Positions 27,256 through 36,689 are shown, numbered from the stretch's first letter. The stretch: DNA of 64,000 bases from Pseudomonas agarici (GCF_900109755.1 NZ_FOAR01000015.1:83999-147998), one strand, 5' to 3'. Made by a program: numbers and translations. Notes: generated by a model from the letters alone, not told the origin.

Positions 27256-28097
27256 ACTCACTCATACGTGGCAAATCACTCGCCGTGCTCTGCCTGGTGC
27301 CCTTTGCCCTGTTCTTTATTGTGTTCGAGATTGCACCGCTGGTATGGGTGTTGATCAACAGCCTGCAATCGGAGGAAAGCGGCTGGGGCCTGGCTAACTT
27401 CAGCAAAATCCTGCGTTCGAAGTTCTATCTACAGGCGATCCAGTTCAGTTTGGAGATCAGCTTCTGGTCGAGCGTGTTCGGCATGTTTATCGCGGTGCTC
27501 GGCGCCTACTCGCTGCGCCGAGTCGACTCGCGCCTGCGCGATTTCGTCAACGCCTTCGCCAACATGACCAGCAACTTCGCCGGCGTGCCCCTGGCCTTCG
27601 CGTTCATTATCTTGCTGGGCTTTAACGGCACCTTCACCCTGATGCTCAAACAAGCCGGGATCATCCAGGATTTCAACCTGTACTCGAAGACGGGCCTGAT
27701 CATTCTCTACACCTACTTCCAGATTCCCCTGGGCGTGCTGCTGCTCTACCCGGCCTTCGATGCCCTGCGCGAGGACTGGCGCGAGTCCGCGGCGCTGCTC
27801 GGTGCCGATAGCTGGCAGTTCTGGCGGCACATCGGCCTGCCGGTGCTGACCCCGGCACTGCTGGGCACTTTCGTGATCCTGCTGGCCAACGCTCTCGGCG
27901 CCTACGCCACGGTCTATGCCCTGACCACCGGTAACTTCAACGTGTTGCCGATCCGTATCGCCGCCATGGTCTCCGGCGACATCAGTCTCGACCCGAACAT
28001 GGCCAGTGCGCTGGCGGTGGTGTTGGTGAGCCTGATGACCTTCGTGACCGTGATCCACCAGTGGCTGTTGAAGAGGCACTATCATGTCGCGCGTTGA
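27252..28097 (+). CDS. ABC transporter permease 1
   Basis: A 281-residue inner-membrane permease with six predicted spans and the binding-protein-dependent transport loop around EDWRESAALLGADSWQFWRHIGLP. The GTG at 27252 (MNSLIRGKSL) overlaps the previous stop as GTGA. It is the first of two permeases expected to form a heterodimer. Confidence 0.87.
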   Translation: MNSLIRGKSLAVLCLVPFALFFIVFEIAPLVWVLINSLQSEESGWGLANFSKILRSKFYLQAIQFSLEISFWSSVFGMFIAVLGAYSLRRVDSRLRDFVNAFANMTSNFAGVPLAFAFIILLGFNGTFTLMLKQAGIIQDFNLYSKTGLIILYTYFQIPLGVLLLYPAFDALREDWRESAALLGADSWQFWRHIGLPVLTPALLGTFVILLANALGAYATVYALTTGNFNVLPIRIAAMVSGDISLDPNMASALAVVLVSLMTFVTVIHQWLLKRHYHVAR

Positions 28098-28899
28098 ACC
28101 CGGCTCCGGCGCTTTGTACCACCGCGTAGTGGTCTACCTGTTGTTCCTGATCCTGCTGCTGCCGCTGGCCGGCACTCTGGTCTATTCCATTGCCAGCAGT
28201 TGGTCAGCGACCATCCTGCCCAGCGGTTTCACCTTCAAGTGGTACCTGCAGCTGTGGAGCGACCCGCGCTTTCTCAGCGCCTTCGGCCAGTCGCTGATCG
28301 TCTGCGTCGGCTCGCTGGTGCTGTCGACGGTGCTGATCCTACCGCTGCTGTTCGTGGTGCACTACCACTTCCCCAAGCTCGACGCGCTGATGAATATCCT
28401 GATCTTGCTGCCCTTCGCGGTGCCGCCCGTGGTGTCCTCGGTGGGACTGTTGCAACTGTACGGTTCCGGGACGTTCGCCATGGTCGGTACGCCGTGGATC
28501 CTGATCGGCTGCTACTTCACCGTAGCCTTGCCATTCATGTACCGGGCCATCACCAACAACTTGCAGGCGATCAACCTGCGCGACCTGATGGACGCCGCCC
28601 ATCTGCTCGGCGCCAGCACCTGGCAGGCCGCGCTCCTGGTGGTGTTGCCCAACTTGCGTAAAGGTCTGATGGTCGCGTTGCTCCTGTCGTTCTCCTTCCT
28701 GTTCAGCGAATTCGTATTCGCCAATATCCTGGTGGGCACTCGCTATGAAACCCTGCAGGTGTACCTGAACAACATGCGTAACAGCAGCGGCCACTTCACC
28801 AGCGCCCTGGTGATCTCCTATTTCCTCTTTGTTTTGGCGCTCACCTGGGTCGCCAATCATTTGAACGCTTCACCAAAAGAGAAGGACAAAAGCCAATGA
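28084..28899 (+). CDS. ABC transporter permease 2
   Basis: A 271-residue permease with six spans and an EAA-like loop DLMDAAHLLGASTWQAALLVVLPNL near residue 170. It overlaps permease 1 by 14 bases and the ATPase gene by 4, which indicates tight translational coupling. Confidence 0.87.
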   Translation: MSRVEPGSGALYHRVVVYLLFLILLLPLAGTLVYSIASSWSATILPSGFTFKWYLQLWSDPRFLSAFGQSLIVCVGSLVLSTVLILPLLFVVHYHFPKLDALMNILILLPFAVPPVVSSVGLLQLYGSGTFAMVGTPWILIGCYFTVALPFMYRAITNNLQAINLRDLMDAAHLLGASTWQAALLVVLPNLRKGLMVALLLSFSFLFSEFVFANILVGTRYETLQVYLNNMRNSSGHFTSALVISYFLFVLALTWVANHLNASPKEKDKSQ

Positions 28900-29885
28900 G
28901 CTTCCTCAGTGTCCAGAACCTGAAGAAAACCTACGCCGGCACCACGGTGTTCAGCGACATCGACTGCGACATCGCCAAGGGTGAGTTCATCACCTTGCTC
29001 GGCCCGTCCGGCTGCGGCAAGTCCACGCTGCTGCGCTGCATTGCCGGCCTGACTGCGGTGGACAGCGGCAAGATCCGCCTCGACGGTCAGGACATCGTTC
29101 CCCTCAGCCCGCAGAAACGCGCGATTGGCATGGTGTTCCAGAGCTACGCGCTGTTCCCCAACATGACCGTGGCACAGAACGTTGCTTTCGGTCTGAAAAT
29201 GCAGAAGGTCAATGCCGACGAGAGCCACCAACGAGTGATCGAAGCCCTCAAGCTGGTAGAGCTACACGACTTAGCCGCTCGCTATCCGCACCAGCTATCC
29301 GGCGGTCAATGCCAGCGCGTGGCCCTGGCTCGCTCGCTGGTTACCCGTCCACGTCTATTGCTGCTCGACGAGCCGCTGTCGGCCCTCGATGCCCGGATCC
29401 GCAAGCACCTGCGCGAGCAGATTCGGGCGATCCAGCGTGAGCTGGGCCTGACGACCCTCTTCGTCACTCACGACCAGGAAGAAGCCCTGACCATGAGCGA
29501 CCGGATCTTCCTGATGAACCAGGGCAAGATCGTCCAGAGCGGCGACGCCGAATCGCTCTACACCGCGCCGGTGGACGTGTTTGCCGCCGGTTTTATCGGC
29601 AACTACAACCTGCTCGATGCCGACGCCGCCAGCCGCCTGCTGCAGCGCCCGATCAACGGGCGCATCGCCATTCGCCCGGAAGCCATCGAACTGAGCATCG
29701 ACGGCGAGTTGGATGCGCTGATCCGCAGCCATAGCCTGCTGGGCAACGTCATTCGCTACCGGGTAGAGGCGCGGGGCGTGGAACTGGTGGTCGATGTGCT
29801 CAACCGCTCAGCCGCCGATCTGCACCCCGATGGTCGGCGCCTGGCGCTGTCTATCGATCCAACGGCCCTGCGTGAGGTAGCCTGA
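28896..29885 (+). CDS. ABC transporter ATP-binding protein
   Basis: A 329-residue ATPase with Walker A GPSGCGKST (residues 36-44), signature LSGGQCQRVALARSL, Walker B LLLLDEPLSALDARI and the switch histidine in FVTHDQEEALTM. The C-terminal 90 residues form a TOBE-like domain, as in importers of the iron/phosphonate/polyamine group. It powers the two permeases encoded just upstream. Confidence 0.93.
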   Translation: MSFLSVQNLKKTYAGTTVFSDIDCDIAKGEFITLLGPSGCGKSTLLRCIAGLTAVDSGKIRLDGQDIVPLSPQKRAIGMVFQSYALFPNMTVAQNVAFGLKMQKVNADESHQRVIEALKLVELHDLAARYPHQLSGGQCQRVALARSLVTRPRLLLLDEPLSALDARIRKHLREQIRAIQRELGLTTLFVTHDQEEALTMSDRIFLMNQGKIVQSGDAESLYTAPVDVFAAGFIGNYNLLDADAASRLLQRPINGRIAIRPEAIELSIDGELDALIRSHSLLGNVIRYRVEARGVELVVDVLNRSAADLHPDGRRLALSIDPTALREVA

Positions 29886-29934
29886 TGTTATTGACGCGTT
29901 TGCAGAACGTCTTCTTGAAGAGAGAGTGTCGTTG

Positions 29935-30588
29935 ATGGCCCTGGCAATTTTTGATCTCGATGAAACCCTGATCCACGGTGACTGCGCGACGCTCTGGAGC
30001 GAGCAGATGGGGCGCCTGGGCTGGGTCGATCCGGAGTCCTTCATGCGCCGCAACAATGAACTGATGGCCGCCTACGATACAGGCGAGTTGGCCATGGAGG
30101 ACTACATGCTGTTCAGCCTGGAGCCCATGGCCGGACGCACCCCGCAAGAGATCGAGCATTTAGTCGAACCCTGGGTCGAAGAGGTGATCGAGCCGTTGAT
30201 CTACAGTGATGCCTGCAAGGCGATTGCGGCCCATCGGGCAGCGGGCGATCGGATCCTGCTGATTTCCGCCTCCGGCACCCACCTGGTGAAACCGATTGCC
30301 GAACGCCTGGGCATCGATGAAGTGTTGGGCATCGAGCTGGAGATCATGCACGGTGTCTACAGCGGCCATACCACCGGCACCCTGACCTACCGCGAAGGCA
30401 AGATCACTCGTCTGCTGGAGTGGCTGGACGCCGAAGAGGAAAACCTCGAGGGCGCGAGTTTCTATTCCGACTCACACAACGACTTGCCATTGCTGCTGAA
30501 GGTCGACCATCCGCACGCGGTGAACCCCGACCCGGTTTTACGCGAACAGGCACAAGGAGCCGGCTGGCCTGTCCATCACTGGAAATAG
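29935..30588 (+). CDS. HAD-IB family phosphatase (SerB-like)
   Basis: A 217-residue HAD hydrolase with motif I AIFDLDETLIHGD (D7, D9), motif II ILLISASGTHLV, a conserved lysine in EGKI, and motif IV SFYSDSHNDLPLL. It resembles phosphoserine-phosphatase-type HAD-IB enzymes. The start is the ATG at 29935, preceded by GAGAGAG. It lies about 50 bases past the ATPase gene and probably belongs to the same operon, giving the system a second dephosphorylating enzyme. Confidence 0.85.
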   Translation: MALAIFDLDETLIHGDCATLWSEQMGRLGWVDPESFMRRNNELMAAYDTGELAMEDYMLFSLEPMAGRTPQEIEHLVEPWVEEVIEPLIYSDACKAIAAHRAAGDRILLISASGTHLVKPIAERLGIDEVLGIELEIMHGVYSGHTTGTLTYREGKITRLLEWLDAEEENLEGASFYSDSHNDLPLLLKVDHPHAVNPDPVLREQAQGAGWPVHHWK

Positions 30589-30639
30589 CCCCTCGTGCCT
30601 ATCGAAGCGCAACGCCGCTGCCACAGGCCTACGGTGGAT

Positions 30640-31602
30640 TCACACCAGCGTTTCGTCGATCACCAGTACCAGCTTACCCGCCACCTGGTTGCTGGCCAGC
30701 TCGGCGAACGCCAGTTCGGCATCTCGGATCGGGAAGACCTTGGCCAACTGCGGGCTGAGGCGTTTCTCGGCGAACAGTGGCCAGACGTGCTGGCGTAGGT
30801 CGCCGAGCAGATCCGCCTTGAATAGCGCGTCGCGACCGCGCAAGGTCGAACCCAGCAACTGGATACGCTTGGCCAGGATCTTTGCCAGGTCCAGCCGGGT
30901 TTCCCGTCCGCCCATCAAGCCGATCAACACCCACCGCCCGTCAACTGACAAAAGTTTCACATTCAGCTCGGTGTAGTGGGCCCCGACCGGGTCGAGGATC
31001 ACATCAAAGGGCGCGAAATCGCTCAGCCCCTCGATATCGTCATCGCGTACCACCCCGCCTTGAGCTCCCAACGCCTCGCAATAGACCAGTCGCTGCGCCG
31101 AACCGACACTGACCCAGCAGGGGTTGCCGAACGCCTTGCACAACTGAATGGCCGCCGAACCGACACCACTGGCACCGGCATGCAACAGAACTTTTTCACC
31201 CGGCTTGAGCCCGGCCAACTGGAACAGATTCAACCATGCCGTGGCATAGACCTCAGGCACCGCGGCCGCCTCGAACAGACTCAGGCCCTGCGGCACCGGC
31301 AGTACATGACGTTCATCGACCACCACTTCCTCGGCCATGCCGCCACCGGCCAACAGTGCACAAACCCGATCACCCACTCGCCAGGACGATCCCGCCCCCA
31401 CTTCACTGATCACCCCTGAGCACTCCAGGCCCAACACTTCGCTAGCCCCCGGCGGTGGAGGATAGAGTCCGGCCCGCTGTAATAAATCCGCTCGATTGAG
31501 GCCGGCGGCCGCCACCCGAATCCGCACTTGGCCGACATCACAAGCCGGACTTGGCGCATCAACCCACACCACTTGACCTTCAACGCCTTGCAATGCTTTC
31601 AC
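30640..31602 (-). CDS. NAD(P)H:quinone oxidoreductase, PIG3/zeta-crystallin type
   Basis: A 320-residue medium-chain dehydrogenase/reductase without structural zinc ligands. The GroES-like domain (about residues 1-130) carries RIRVAAAGLNRADLLQRAGLYPPPPG, the hallmark of the PIG3 group. The Rossmann domain holds AGASGVGSAAIQL. It probably reduces quinones or enones with NADPH. It is divergent from prc. Confidence 0.88.
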   Translation of the reverse strand: MKALQGVEGQVVWVDAPSPACDVGQVRIRVAAAGLNRADLLQRAGLYPPPPGASEVLGLECSGVISEVGAGSSWRVGDRVCALLAGGGMAEEVVVDERHVLPVPQGLSLFEAAAVPEVYATAWLNLFQLAGLKPGEKVLLHAGASGVGSAAIQLCKAFGNPCWVSVGSAQRLVYCEALGAQGGVVRDDDIEGLSDFAPFDVILDPVGAHYTELNVKLLSVDGRWVLIGLMGGRETRLDLAKILAKRIQLLGSTLRGRDALFKADLLGDLRQHVWPLFAEKRLSPQLAKVFPIRDAELAFAELASNQVAGKLVLVIDETLV

Positions 31603-31628
31603 GGTGCCTCCATAGTGAGTCTGGACTG

Positions 31629-31656
31629 AGCCCGGAGCTGTAGCGCCGGGCTTTTT
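31629..31656 (+). terminator. Intrinsic-terminator-like hairpin in the divergent qor-prc spacer
   Basis: AGCCCGG, a 10-base loop, and CCGGGCT followed by TTTT form a plus-strand terminator. It sits upstream of both divergent genes, so its target transcript is not obvious. Confidence 0.6.
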
Positions 31657-31750
31657 GCATTATGCGACCGGTCCGAGGGTCGTACGAAAACTTGCCAGTG
31701 CAGTTTTGGTACGCGTCCCGCGGAACCGGCGACTTTAAAGACGGCCTAAT

Positions 31751-33868
31751 ATGCGTGATCAATTGTCCCCGCGTCGACTCAGCATGAAGCATTTGTTCCC
31801 CAGCACCGCACTGGCTCTTTTCATTGGCCTTGGCGTTTGCGCGTTCTCGGCCAATACGTTCGCAGCCAATAGCTGGGACAATCTTCAACCCGGCCGCGAC
31901 GAGGTGATTGCCAGCCTGAACGTCGTCGAGTTGCTCAAGCGCCATCACTACAGCAAGCCGCCGCTCGATGATGCGCGTTCGGCGATCATCTACGACAGCT
32001 ACCTCAAGCTGCTCGATCCATCGCGCAGTTACTTCCTCGCCAGCGATATCAGTGAATTCGACAAATGGAAAACCCAGTTTGACGATTTCCTCAAGAGTGG
32101 CGACCTGAAAGCCGGCTTCACCATCTACAAGCGTTACCTGGACCGGGTCAAGGCCCGTCTGGACTTTGCCCTCGCCGAGTTGAACAAAGGCGTGGACAAG
32201 CTGGACTTTACCGCCCAGGAAAGCTTGCTGATCGATCGCAAGGATGCTCCCTGGCTCAAGAGCACCGCCGAACTCGACGACCTGTGGCGCAAGCGTGTCA
32301 AGGACGAGGTGCTACGCCTGAAGATCGCCGGCAAGGAACCCAAGGCGATCCAGGAACTGCTGGTCAAGCGCTACAAAAACCAGTTGACGCGCCTGGACCA
32401 GACCCGGGCCGAAGATATCTTCCAGGCCTATATCAATACCTTTGCAATGTCCTACGACCCGCACACCAACTATCTGTCACCCGATAGCGCGGAAAACTTC
32501 GACATCAACATGAGCCTGTCCCTCGAAGGGATCGGTGCCGTGCTGCAAAGCGACAACGACCAGGTCAAGATCGTGCGTCTTGTCCCCTCGGGCCCGGCCG
32601 ACAAAACCAAGCAGGTCGCTCCGGCCGACAAGATCATTGGTGTCGCCCAGGGTAACAAGGAAATGGTCGACGTGGTCGGCTGGCGCCTGGACGAAGTGGT
32701 CAAGCTGATCCGTGGTCCGAAAGGCTCCGTGGTTCGCCTGGAAGTGATTCCAGCGAGCAACGCGCCGAGCGACCAGACCAGCAAGATTGTCGCCATCACC
32801 CGTGAATCGGTGAAACTGGAAGACCAGGCTGCAAACAAATCGATCTTGCACCTCAAGCAGGATGGCAAGGACTACACACTCGGCGTCATCGACATTCCCG
32901 CGTTCTATCTGGACTTCAAGGCTTTCCGTGCCGGCGACCCGGACTACAAGAGCACCACTCGCGACGTCAAGAAGCTGCTGGGCGAATTGCAGAAGGAAGG
33001 GGTCGATGGCGTGGTCATCGACTTGCGCAACAACGGCGGCGGTTCCTTGCAGGAGGCTACGGAGCTGACCAGCCTGTTTATCGACAAAGGCCCGACCGTG
33101 CTGGTACGTAACGCCGATGGCAAGGTCGACGTGCTTGAAGACGAAAACCCCGGCGCCTTCTACAAAGGGCCAATGGCGTTGCTGGTCAACCGCTTGTCCG
33201 CCTCGGCCTCGGAGATTTTCGCTGGCGCCATGCAAGACTATCACCGGGCGCTGATCGTCGGTGGCCAGACCTTCGGCAAAGGCACCGTGCAGACCATCCA
33301 GCCACTGAACCATGGCGAGCTGAAACTGACCCTGGCCAAGTTCTACCGGGTTTCCGGGCAAAGCACCCAGCATCAGGGGGTACTGCCTGACGTCGATTTC
33401 CCATCGATCATCGATACCAAGGAAATCGGCGAGAGCGCACTGCCGGAGGCTATGCCCTGGGACACCATTCGTCCGTCGATCAAACCGGCGCTGGATCCGT
33501 TCAAGCCGTTCCTGGCGCAGCTCAAATCCGACCACGATGCACGTGCGTCGAAAGATGCGGAGTTCATCTTCATTCGCGACAAGCTAGCCCTGGCCGAGAA
33601 ATTGATGAAGGAAAAGACCGTAAGCCTGAATGAGGCTGACCGTCGCGCCCAGCGCGCTGATATCGATGCCAAGCAGTTGGCCATGGAAAACGCCCGGCGC
33701 AAAGCCAAAGGCGAAGACGCCCTCAAGGAACTGAAGAAAGAGGACGAAGACGCGCTGCCGCCTGATCCAGACAAGAAAGCCAAGCCGGAAGACGACGCCT
33801 ACTTGAGCGAAACCGGACGAATCCTGCTGGATTACCTGCGCTTGAATACCGCCGTGGCCAAGCATTGA
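31751..33868 (+). CDS. prc: Carboxy-terminal processing (tail-specific) protease Prc
   Basis: A 705-residue periplasmic S41 serine protease that trims C termini of envelope proteins. Order: signal peptide (cleavage near FAA-NS, residue 37-38), N-terminal helical region, PDZ domain (about 235-330), S41 catalytic domain with NRLSASASEIFAGAMQDY and the lysine in GQTFGKGTVQ, then a charged helical C-terminal domain ending near GEDALKELKKEDEDA. In P. aeruginosa the orthologue is called AlgO and affects alginate regulation. ATGs at 31751 and 31784 are both possible. Confidence 0.94.
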   Translation: MRDQLSPRRLSMKHLFPSTALALFIGLGVCAFSANTFAANSWDNLQPGRDEVIASLNVVELLKRHHYSKPPLDDARSAIIYDSYLKLLDPSRSYFLASDISEFDKWKTQFDDFLKSGDLKAGFTIYKRYLDRVKARLDFALAELNKGVDKLDFTAQESLLIDRKDAPWLKSTAELDDLWRKRVKDEVLRLKIAGKEPKAIQELLVKRYKNQLTRLDQTRAEDIFQAYINTFAMSYDPHTNYLSPDSAENFDINMSLSLEGIGAVLQSDNDQVKIVRLVPSGPADKTKQVAPADKIIGVAQGNKEMVDVVGWRLDEVVKLIRGPKGSVVRLEVIPASNAPSDQTSKIVAITRESVKLEDQAANKSILHLKQDGKDYTLGVIDIPAFYLDFKAFRAGDPDYKSTTRDVKKLLGELQKEGVDGVVIDLRNNGGGSLQEATELTSLFIDKGPTVLVRNADGKVDVLEDENPGAFYKGPMALLVNRLSASASEIFAGAMQDYHRALIVGGQTFGKGTVQTIQPLNHGELKLTLAKFYRVSGQSTQHQGVLPDVDFPSIIDTKEIGESALPEAMPWDTIRPSIKPALDPFKPFLAQLKSDHDARASKDAEFIFIRDKLALAEKLMKEKTVSLNEADRRAQRADIDAKQLAMENARRKAKGEDALKELKKEDEDALPPDPDKKAKPEDDAYLSETGRILLDYLRLNTAVAKH

Positions 33869-33944
33869 TAGATAATGGCAATTTAATGTGATCGCTCTTC
33901 GGAGCGTCATCAAACAGTCATCACTCTGTCGTGAAATAAGGATT

Positions 33945-33986
33945 GGGCGCGGCTCTTGGATCAAGAGCCGCGCCCCGTCCTTTTTT
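33945..33986 (+). terminator. Intrinsic terminator after prc
   Basis: A perfect 14-bp stem (GGGCGCGGCTCTTG with its complement), a 3-base loop, and a run of six T residues at 33981-33986. It covers the longest in-frame start of the next gene, which supports the later start at 34003. Confidence 0.92.
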
Positions 33987-34002
33987 ATCATCAGAGACTG
34001 CC

Positions 34003-35835
34003 ATGACCATGACCGAACAGCTGAACGCCTTGAGTTCAATCCTGGCTCAGAGTGGTCTACACAGCCTGTTCCAGCCGATCATCTCGTTGTCCGAAAGACG
34101 TATCGTCGGTTATGAAGCCCTCAGTCGCGGGCCTTCCAACAGTCCGCTGCACTCGCCCATCAGCCTGTTCGCCGTGGCCCGCCAGGCCGGGCGCCTGAGC
34201 GAGCTGGAAATGGCCTGCCGGCTCAGCGCCTGCCGCCGCTTCAGCGAGCAAAAACTGCCGGGTAAGCTGTTCCTCAACGTCTCGCCCGAATCTCTGCTGG
34301 AGCCGACCCACCAACCGGGCCGAACCCTCACGCTACTCCAGGACTTCGGTATCGATCCCAGCAACGTAGTCATCGAACTCACCGAACAAACGCCGACCGA
34401 CGATTTCCAGTTACTGCACAACGCCCTACATCACTATCGTGCCATGGGTTTCTCAATTGCCCTGGATGACCTGGGTGCCGGTTATTCCAGCCTGCGTTTG
34501 TGGTCGGAGCTGCGCCCGGACTACGTGAAGATCGACCGACACTTCATCGACGGTATCCATCGGGACAGCCTCAAGCGCGAGTTCGTCGGCTCCATTCTGC
34601 AAATCGCCAAAGCCTCGCGGGCCCAGGTGATCGCCGAAGGCATCGAGTTACCGGAAGAACTGGCGGTACTCACCGACATGGGCGTCGATCTGGTCCAGGG
34701 CTATCTGCTTTGTCGGCCCCAGGAACAGCCACCGCAGGACGCCCGCGCGTTGCTGCCGAAGCTGGAAAATACCTCCATCGCCCTGAGCGAGGAAGGCAGT
34801 GACCTCAGTGCGTTGCTCATCGAGCAACCGGCGGTCACCCAAAACACGCCTATTGCAACCGTGCTGGAAGCCTTTCGTCGCCAGGCCAACCTCAACTCCC
34901 TGGCAGTGTTGGACGAGCAGCAACGGCCCCGCGGCATCGTGCATCGATACTCGCTATCGGATGCACTGCTCAAGCCGTTTGCCACCGACCTGTTCGCCCG
35001 CAAGCCCATTAGCCGACTGATGAGCGATGACTTCCTCGCCGTGGAGCTGAGCCAATCGCTGCAGCAAGTCAGCCGGTTGCTGACCGGTCGTGCGCGACAA
35101 CGCATCGAAGAAGACTTCATCATCACCCTCCATGGCTGCTACCTGGGCCTGGGACGGGTCATCGATGTCCTCAAACTGATCACCGAACTGAAGATCCAGC
35201 AGGCCCGCTACGCCAACCCGCTGACGTTGCTGCCCGGCAACGTGCCGATCCAACAGTGCTTGACGCGCTTGCTGCAGCAACAGTGCGAATCGGTGATTTG
35301 TTATGTGGACATCGACAGCTTCAAGCCCTTCAACGATATCTATGGCTATGGCCGGGGCGATGAAGTATTGCTGTGCCTGGCGCAATGCCTGAATGATCGT
35401 GTCGATCCGAGTCGGGATTTCGTCGGTCATATCGGCGGCGATGATTTCATGCTAGTGCTGGGGTCGCAGGATTGGCGCAAGCGCCTGAATCAGCTACTGG
35501 AAGACTTCCAGAACCAGTGCCGGCGCTTCTACCGCGCCGAACACCTGAATGCAGGCTGCTTTGTCGCCTCCAATCGCCAGGGCCAACGGCAGGAGTTTGC
35601 ATTGCTATCACTGTCCATTGGGGTGGTGCATCTGCAACCGCAATCCTGTGACCTGCTGGATGCCAGCCAGTTGGCGGAACTCGCCTCCCAAGCCAAGCAC
35701 CACGCCAAGACCGTGCCGGGCCACAGCATCCATGTGATCGATAGCCGGGAGCTGATCGCCGTGGCACCGCAGAGCCCCTTGTCGGCCAATGAGCCCTCCA
35801 ACGACAGCGCCACACCGGCCCGGGCCTTGCCCTAG
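34003..35835 (+). CDS. EAL-CBS-GGDEF cyclic-di-GMP signalling protein
   Basis: A 610-residue cytoplasmic protein with unusual domain order. An EAL phosphodiesterase domain comes first (about residues 10-255), with YEALSRG (E38), ELTEQ, LDDLGAGYSS, KID and AEGIE all present, so it should be active. A paired CBS region follows (about 275-400), which may sense an adenine nucleotide. Last is a GGDEF domain (about 415-585) whose signature reads GGDDF without a clear RxxD inhibitory site. The order matches the PA3258-type protein next to prc in P. aeruginosa, as I recall it. Net activity is probably c-di-GMP breakdown. Confidence 0.9.
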   Translation: MTMTEQLNALSSILAQSGLHSLFQPIISLSERRIVGYEALSRGPSNSPLHSPISLFAVARQAGRLSELEMACRLSACRRFSEQKLPGKLFLNVSPESLLEPTHQPGRTLTLLQDFGIDPSNVVIELTEQTPTDDFQLLHNALHHYRAMGFSIALDDLGAGYSSLRLWSELRPDYVKIDRHFIDGIHRDSLKREFVGSILQIAKASRAQVIAEGIELPEELAVLTDMGVDLVQGYLLCRPQEQPPQDARALLPKLENTSIALSEEGSDLSALLIEQPAVTQNTPIATVLEAFRRQANLNSLAVLDEQQRPRGIVHRYSLSDALLKPFATDLFARKPISRLMSDDFLAVELSQSLQQVSRLLTGRARQRIEEDFIITLHGCYLGLGRVIDVLKLITELKIQQARYANPLTLLPGNVPIQQCLTRLLQQQCESVICYVDIDSFKPFNDIYGYGRGDEVLLCLAQCLNDRVDPSRDFVGHIGGDDFMLVLGSQDWRKRLNQLLEDFQNQCRRFYRAEHLNAGCFVASNRQGQRQEFALLSLSIGVVHLQPQSCDLLDASQLAELASQAKHHAKTVPGHSIHVIDSRELIAVAPQSPLSANEPSNDSATPARALP

Positions 35836-35867
35836 CAATCGACCACTAACCGTACAGGCCACTCGCT

Positions 35868-36239
35868 TCAGGCCTTCGCAGACTCTGGATAATCGTACTC
35901 GAACACCCGCACCACTTCCGAGGCATGCCAGGACGCTGCCGCTACGCCGTCGGACGGGCCGGAAAAACGTCCAAGGCGCTCGACACACTCGAAAAAGCCG
36001 GTGCGCGGCAGGCGACTGGCGCCTTGGCTGATCACCAACGAACTGCGCAACGGCTGTTCAGCTTTCGCATCGAGTGTCGCCAGGTGCTCCAAGGCTGCCG
36101 TCAGGGTCTGCATTGCCGGGCTCGGCAATTGCAGGCGCTCGAGCAGCGCGCGATAGGTCAATAAATGACGCTGGCGACGGGCCTGATCAAGTTCACCGAG
36201 CAAACCATCCCAGTGCTGGCGACTGATTCGCACGCTCAC
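35868..36239 (-). CDS. Unrecognised small protein paired with an HTH regulator
   Basis: A 123-residue soluble protein, mostly helical by eye, with a well-ordered motif LPRTGFFECVERLGR near residue 77. The GTG start overlaps the stop of the upstream HTH gene as GTGA, so the two are co-translated. I know no function. A toxin/antitoxin-like or regulator/partner relation is possible but not supported by a known toxin motif. Confidence 0.65.
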   Translation of the reverse strand: MSVRISRQHWDGLLGELDQARRQRHLLTYRALLERLQLPSPAMQTLTAALEHLATLDAKAEQPLRSSLVISQGASRLPRTGFFECVERLGRFSGPSDGVAAASWHASEVVRVFEYDYPESAKA

Positions 36240-36577
36240 GATGCACCCTCCCAGCCGGCCAAGCCCAGCTCCCAGGCCAGACTGCGGCGAATCGCGGCGT
36301 CGGGCTCGCGCTCACCGCTTTCGATCATCCCCAGGTACGAAGGGCTGATACCGACGGTCCGGGCCAGACGTTCAATCGTCAGTCCCTTGGCTTCGCGCAG
36401 GCTGCGCAACTGCTCGAACGCCGGCAATGCCAGGGTCGGGGCAACAGCTGTAGCGCACGGTTTTGGAGAAGATTGTTGGCTGAGCGAACCGGCCGCTTCA
36501 AGCAAGGCCTGATACTGAGCCCACGGGAGAACCGCATACTCCGGTTCGCCATCACGGGTAATTATTTGAAGATCCAT
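36236..36577 (-). CDS. XRE-family helix-turn-helix protein
   Basis: A 113-residue protein. The N-terminal 30 residues (ITRDGEPEYAVLPWAQYQAL) resemble a Phd-like antitoxin N terminus. The C-terminal half (about residues 58-112) is a Cro/C1 HTH with LTIERLARTVGISPSYLGMI as the recognition region. It is first of a two-gene unit with the unknown gene at 35868. Confidence 0.8.
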   Translation of the reverse strand: MDLQIITRDGEPEYAVLPWAQYQALLEAAGSLSQQSSPKPCATAVAPTLALPAFEQLRSLREAKGLTIERLARTVGISPSYLGMIESGEREPDAAIRRSLAWELGLAGWEGAS

Positions 36578-36689
36578 TACTACACCCAGTAGGACGATTA
36601 CACATAGCGAGTCAGCGCTTTCCTGTAGCTTAATATTAACAGCCGCCAGGGTCGCTAGTGTGCTTGTTCATCGAACAACTGGATTTGGA

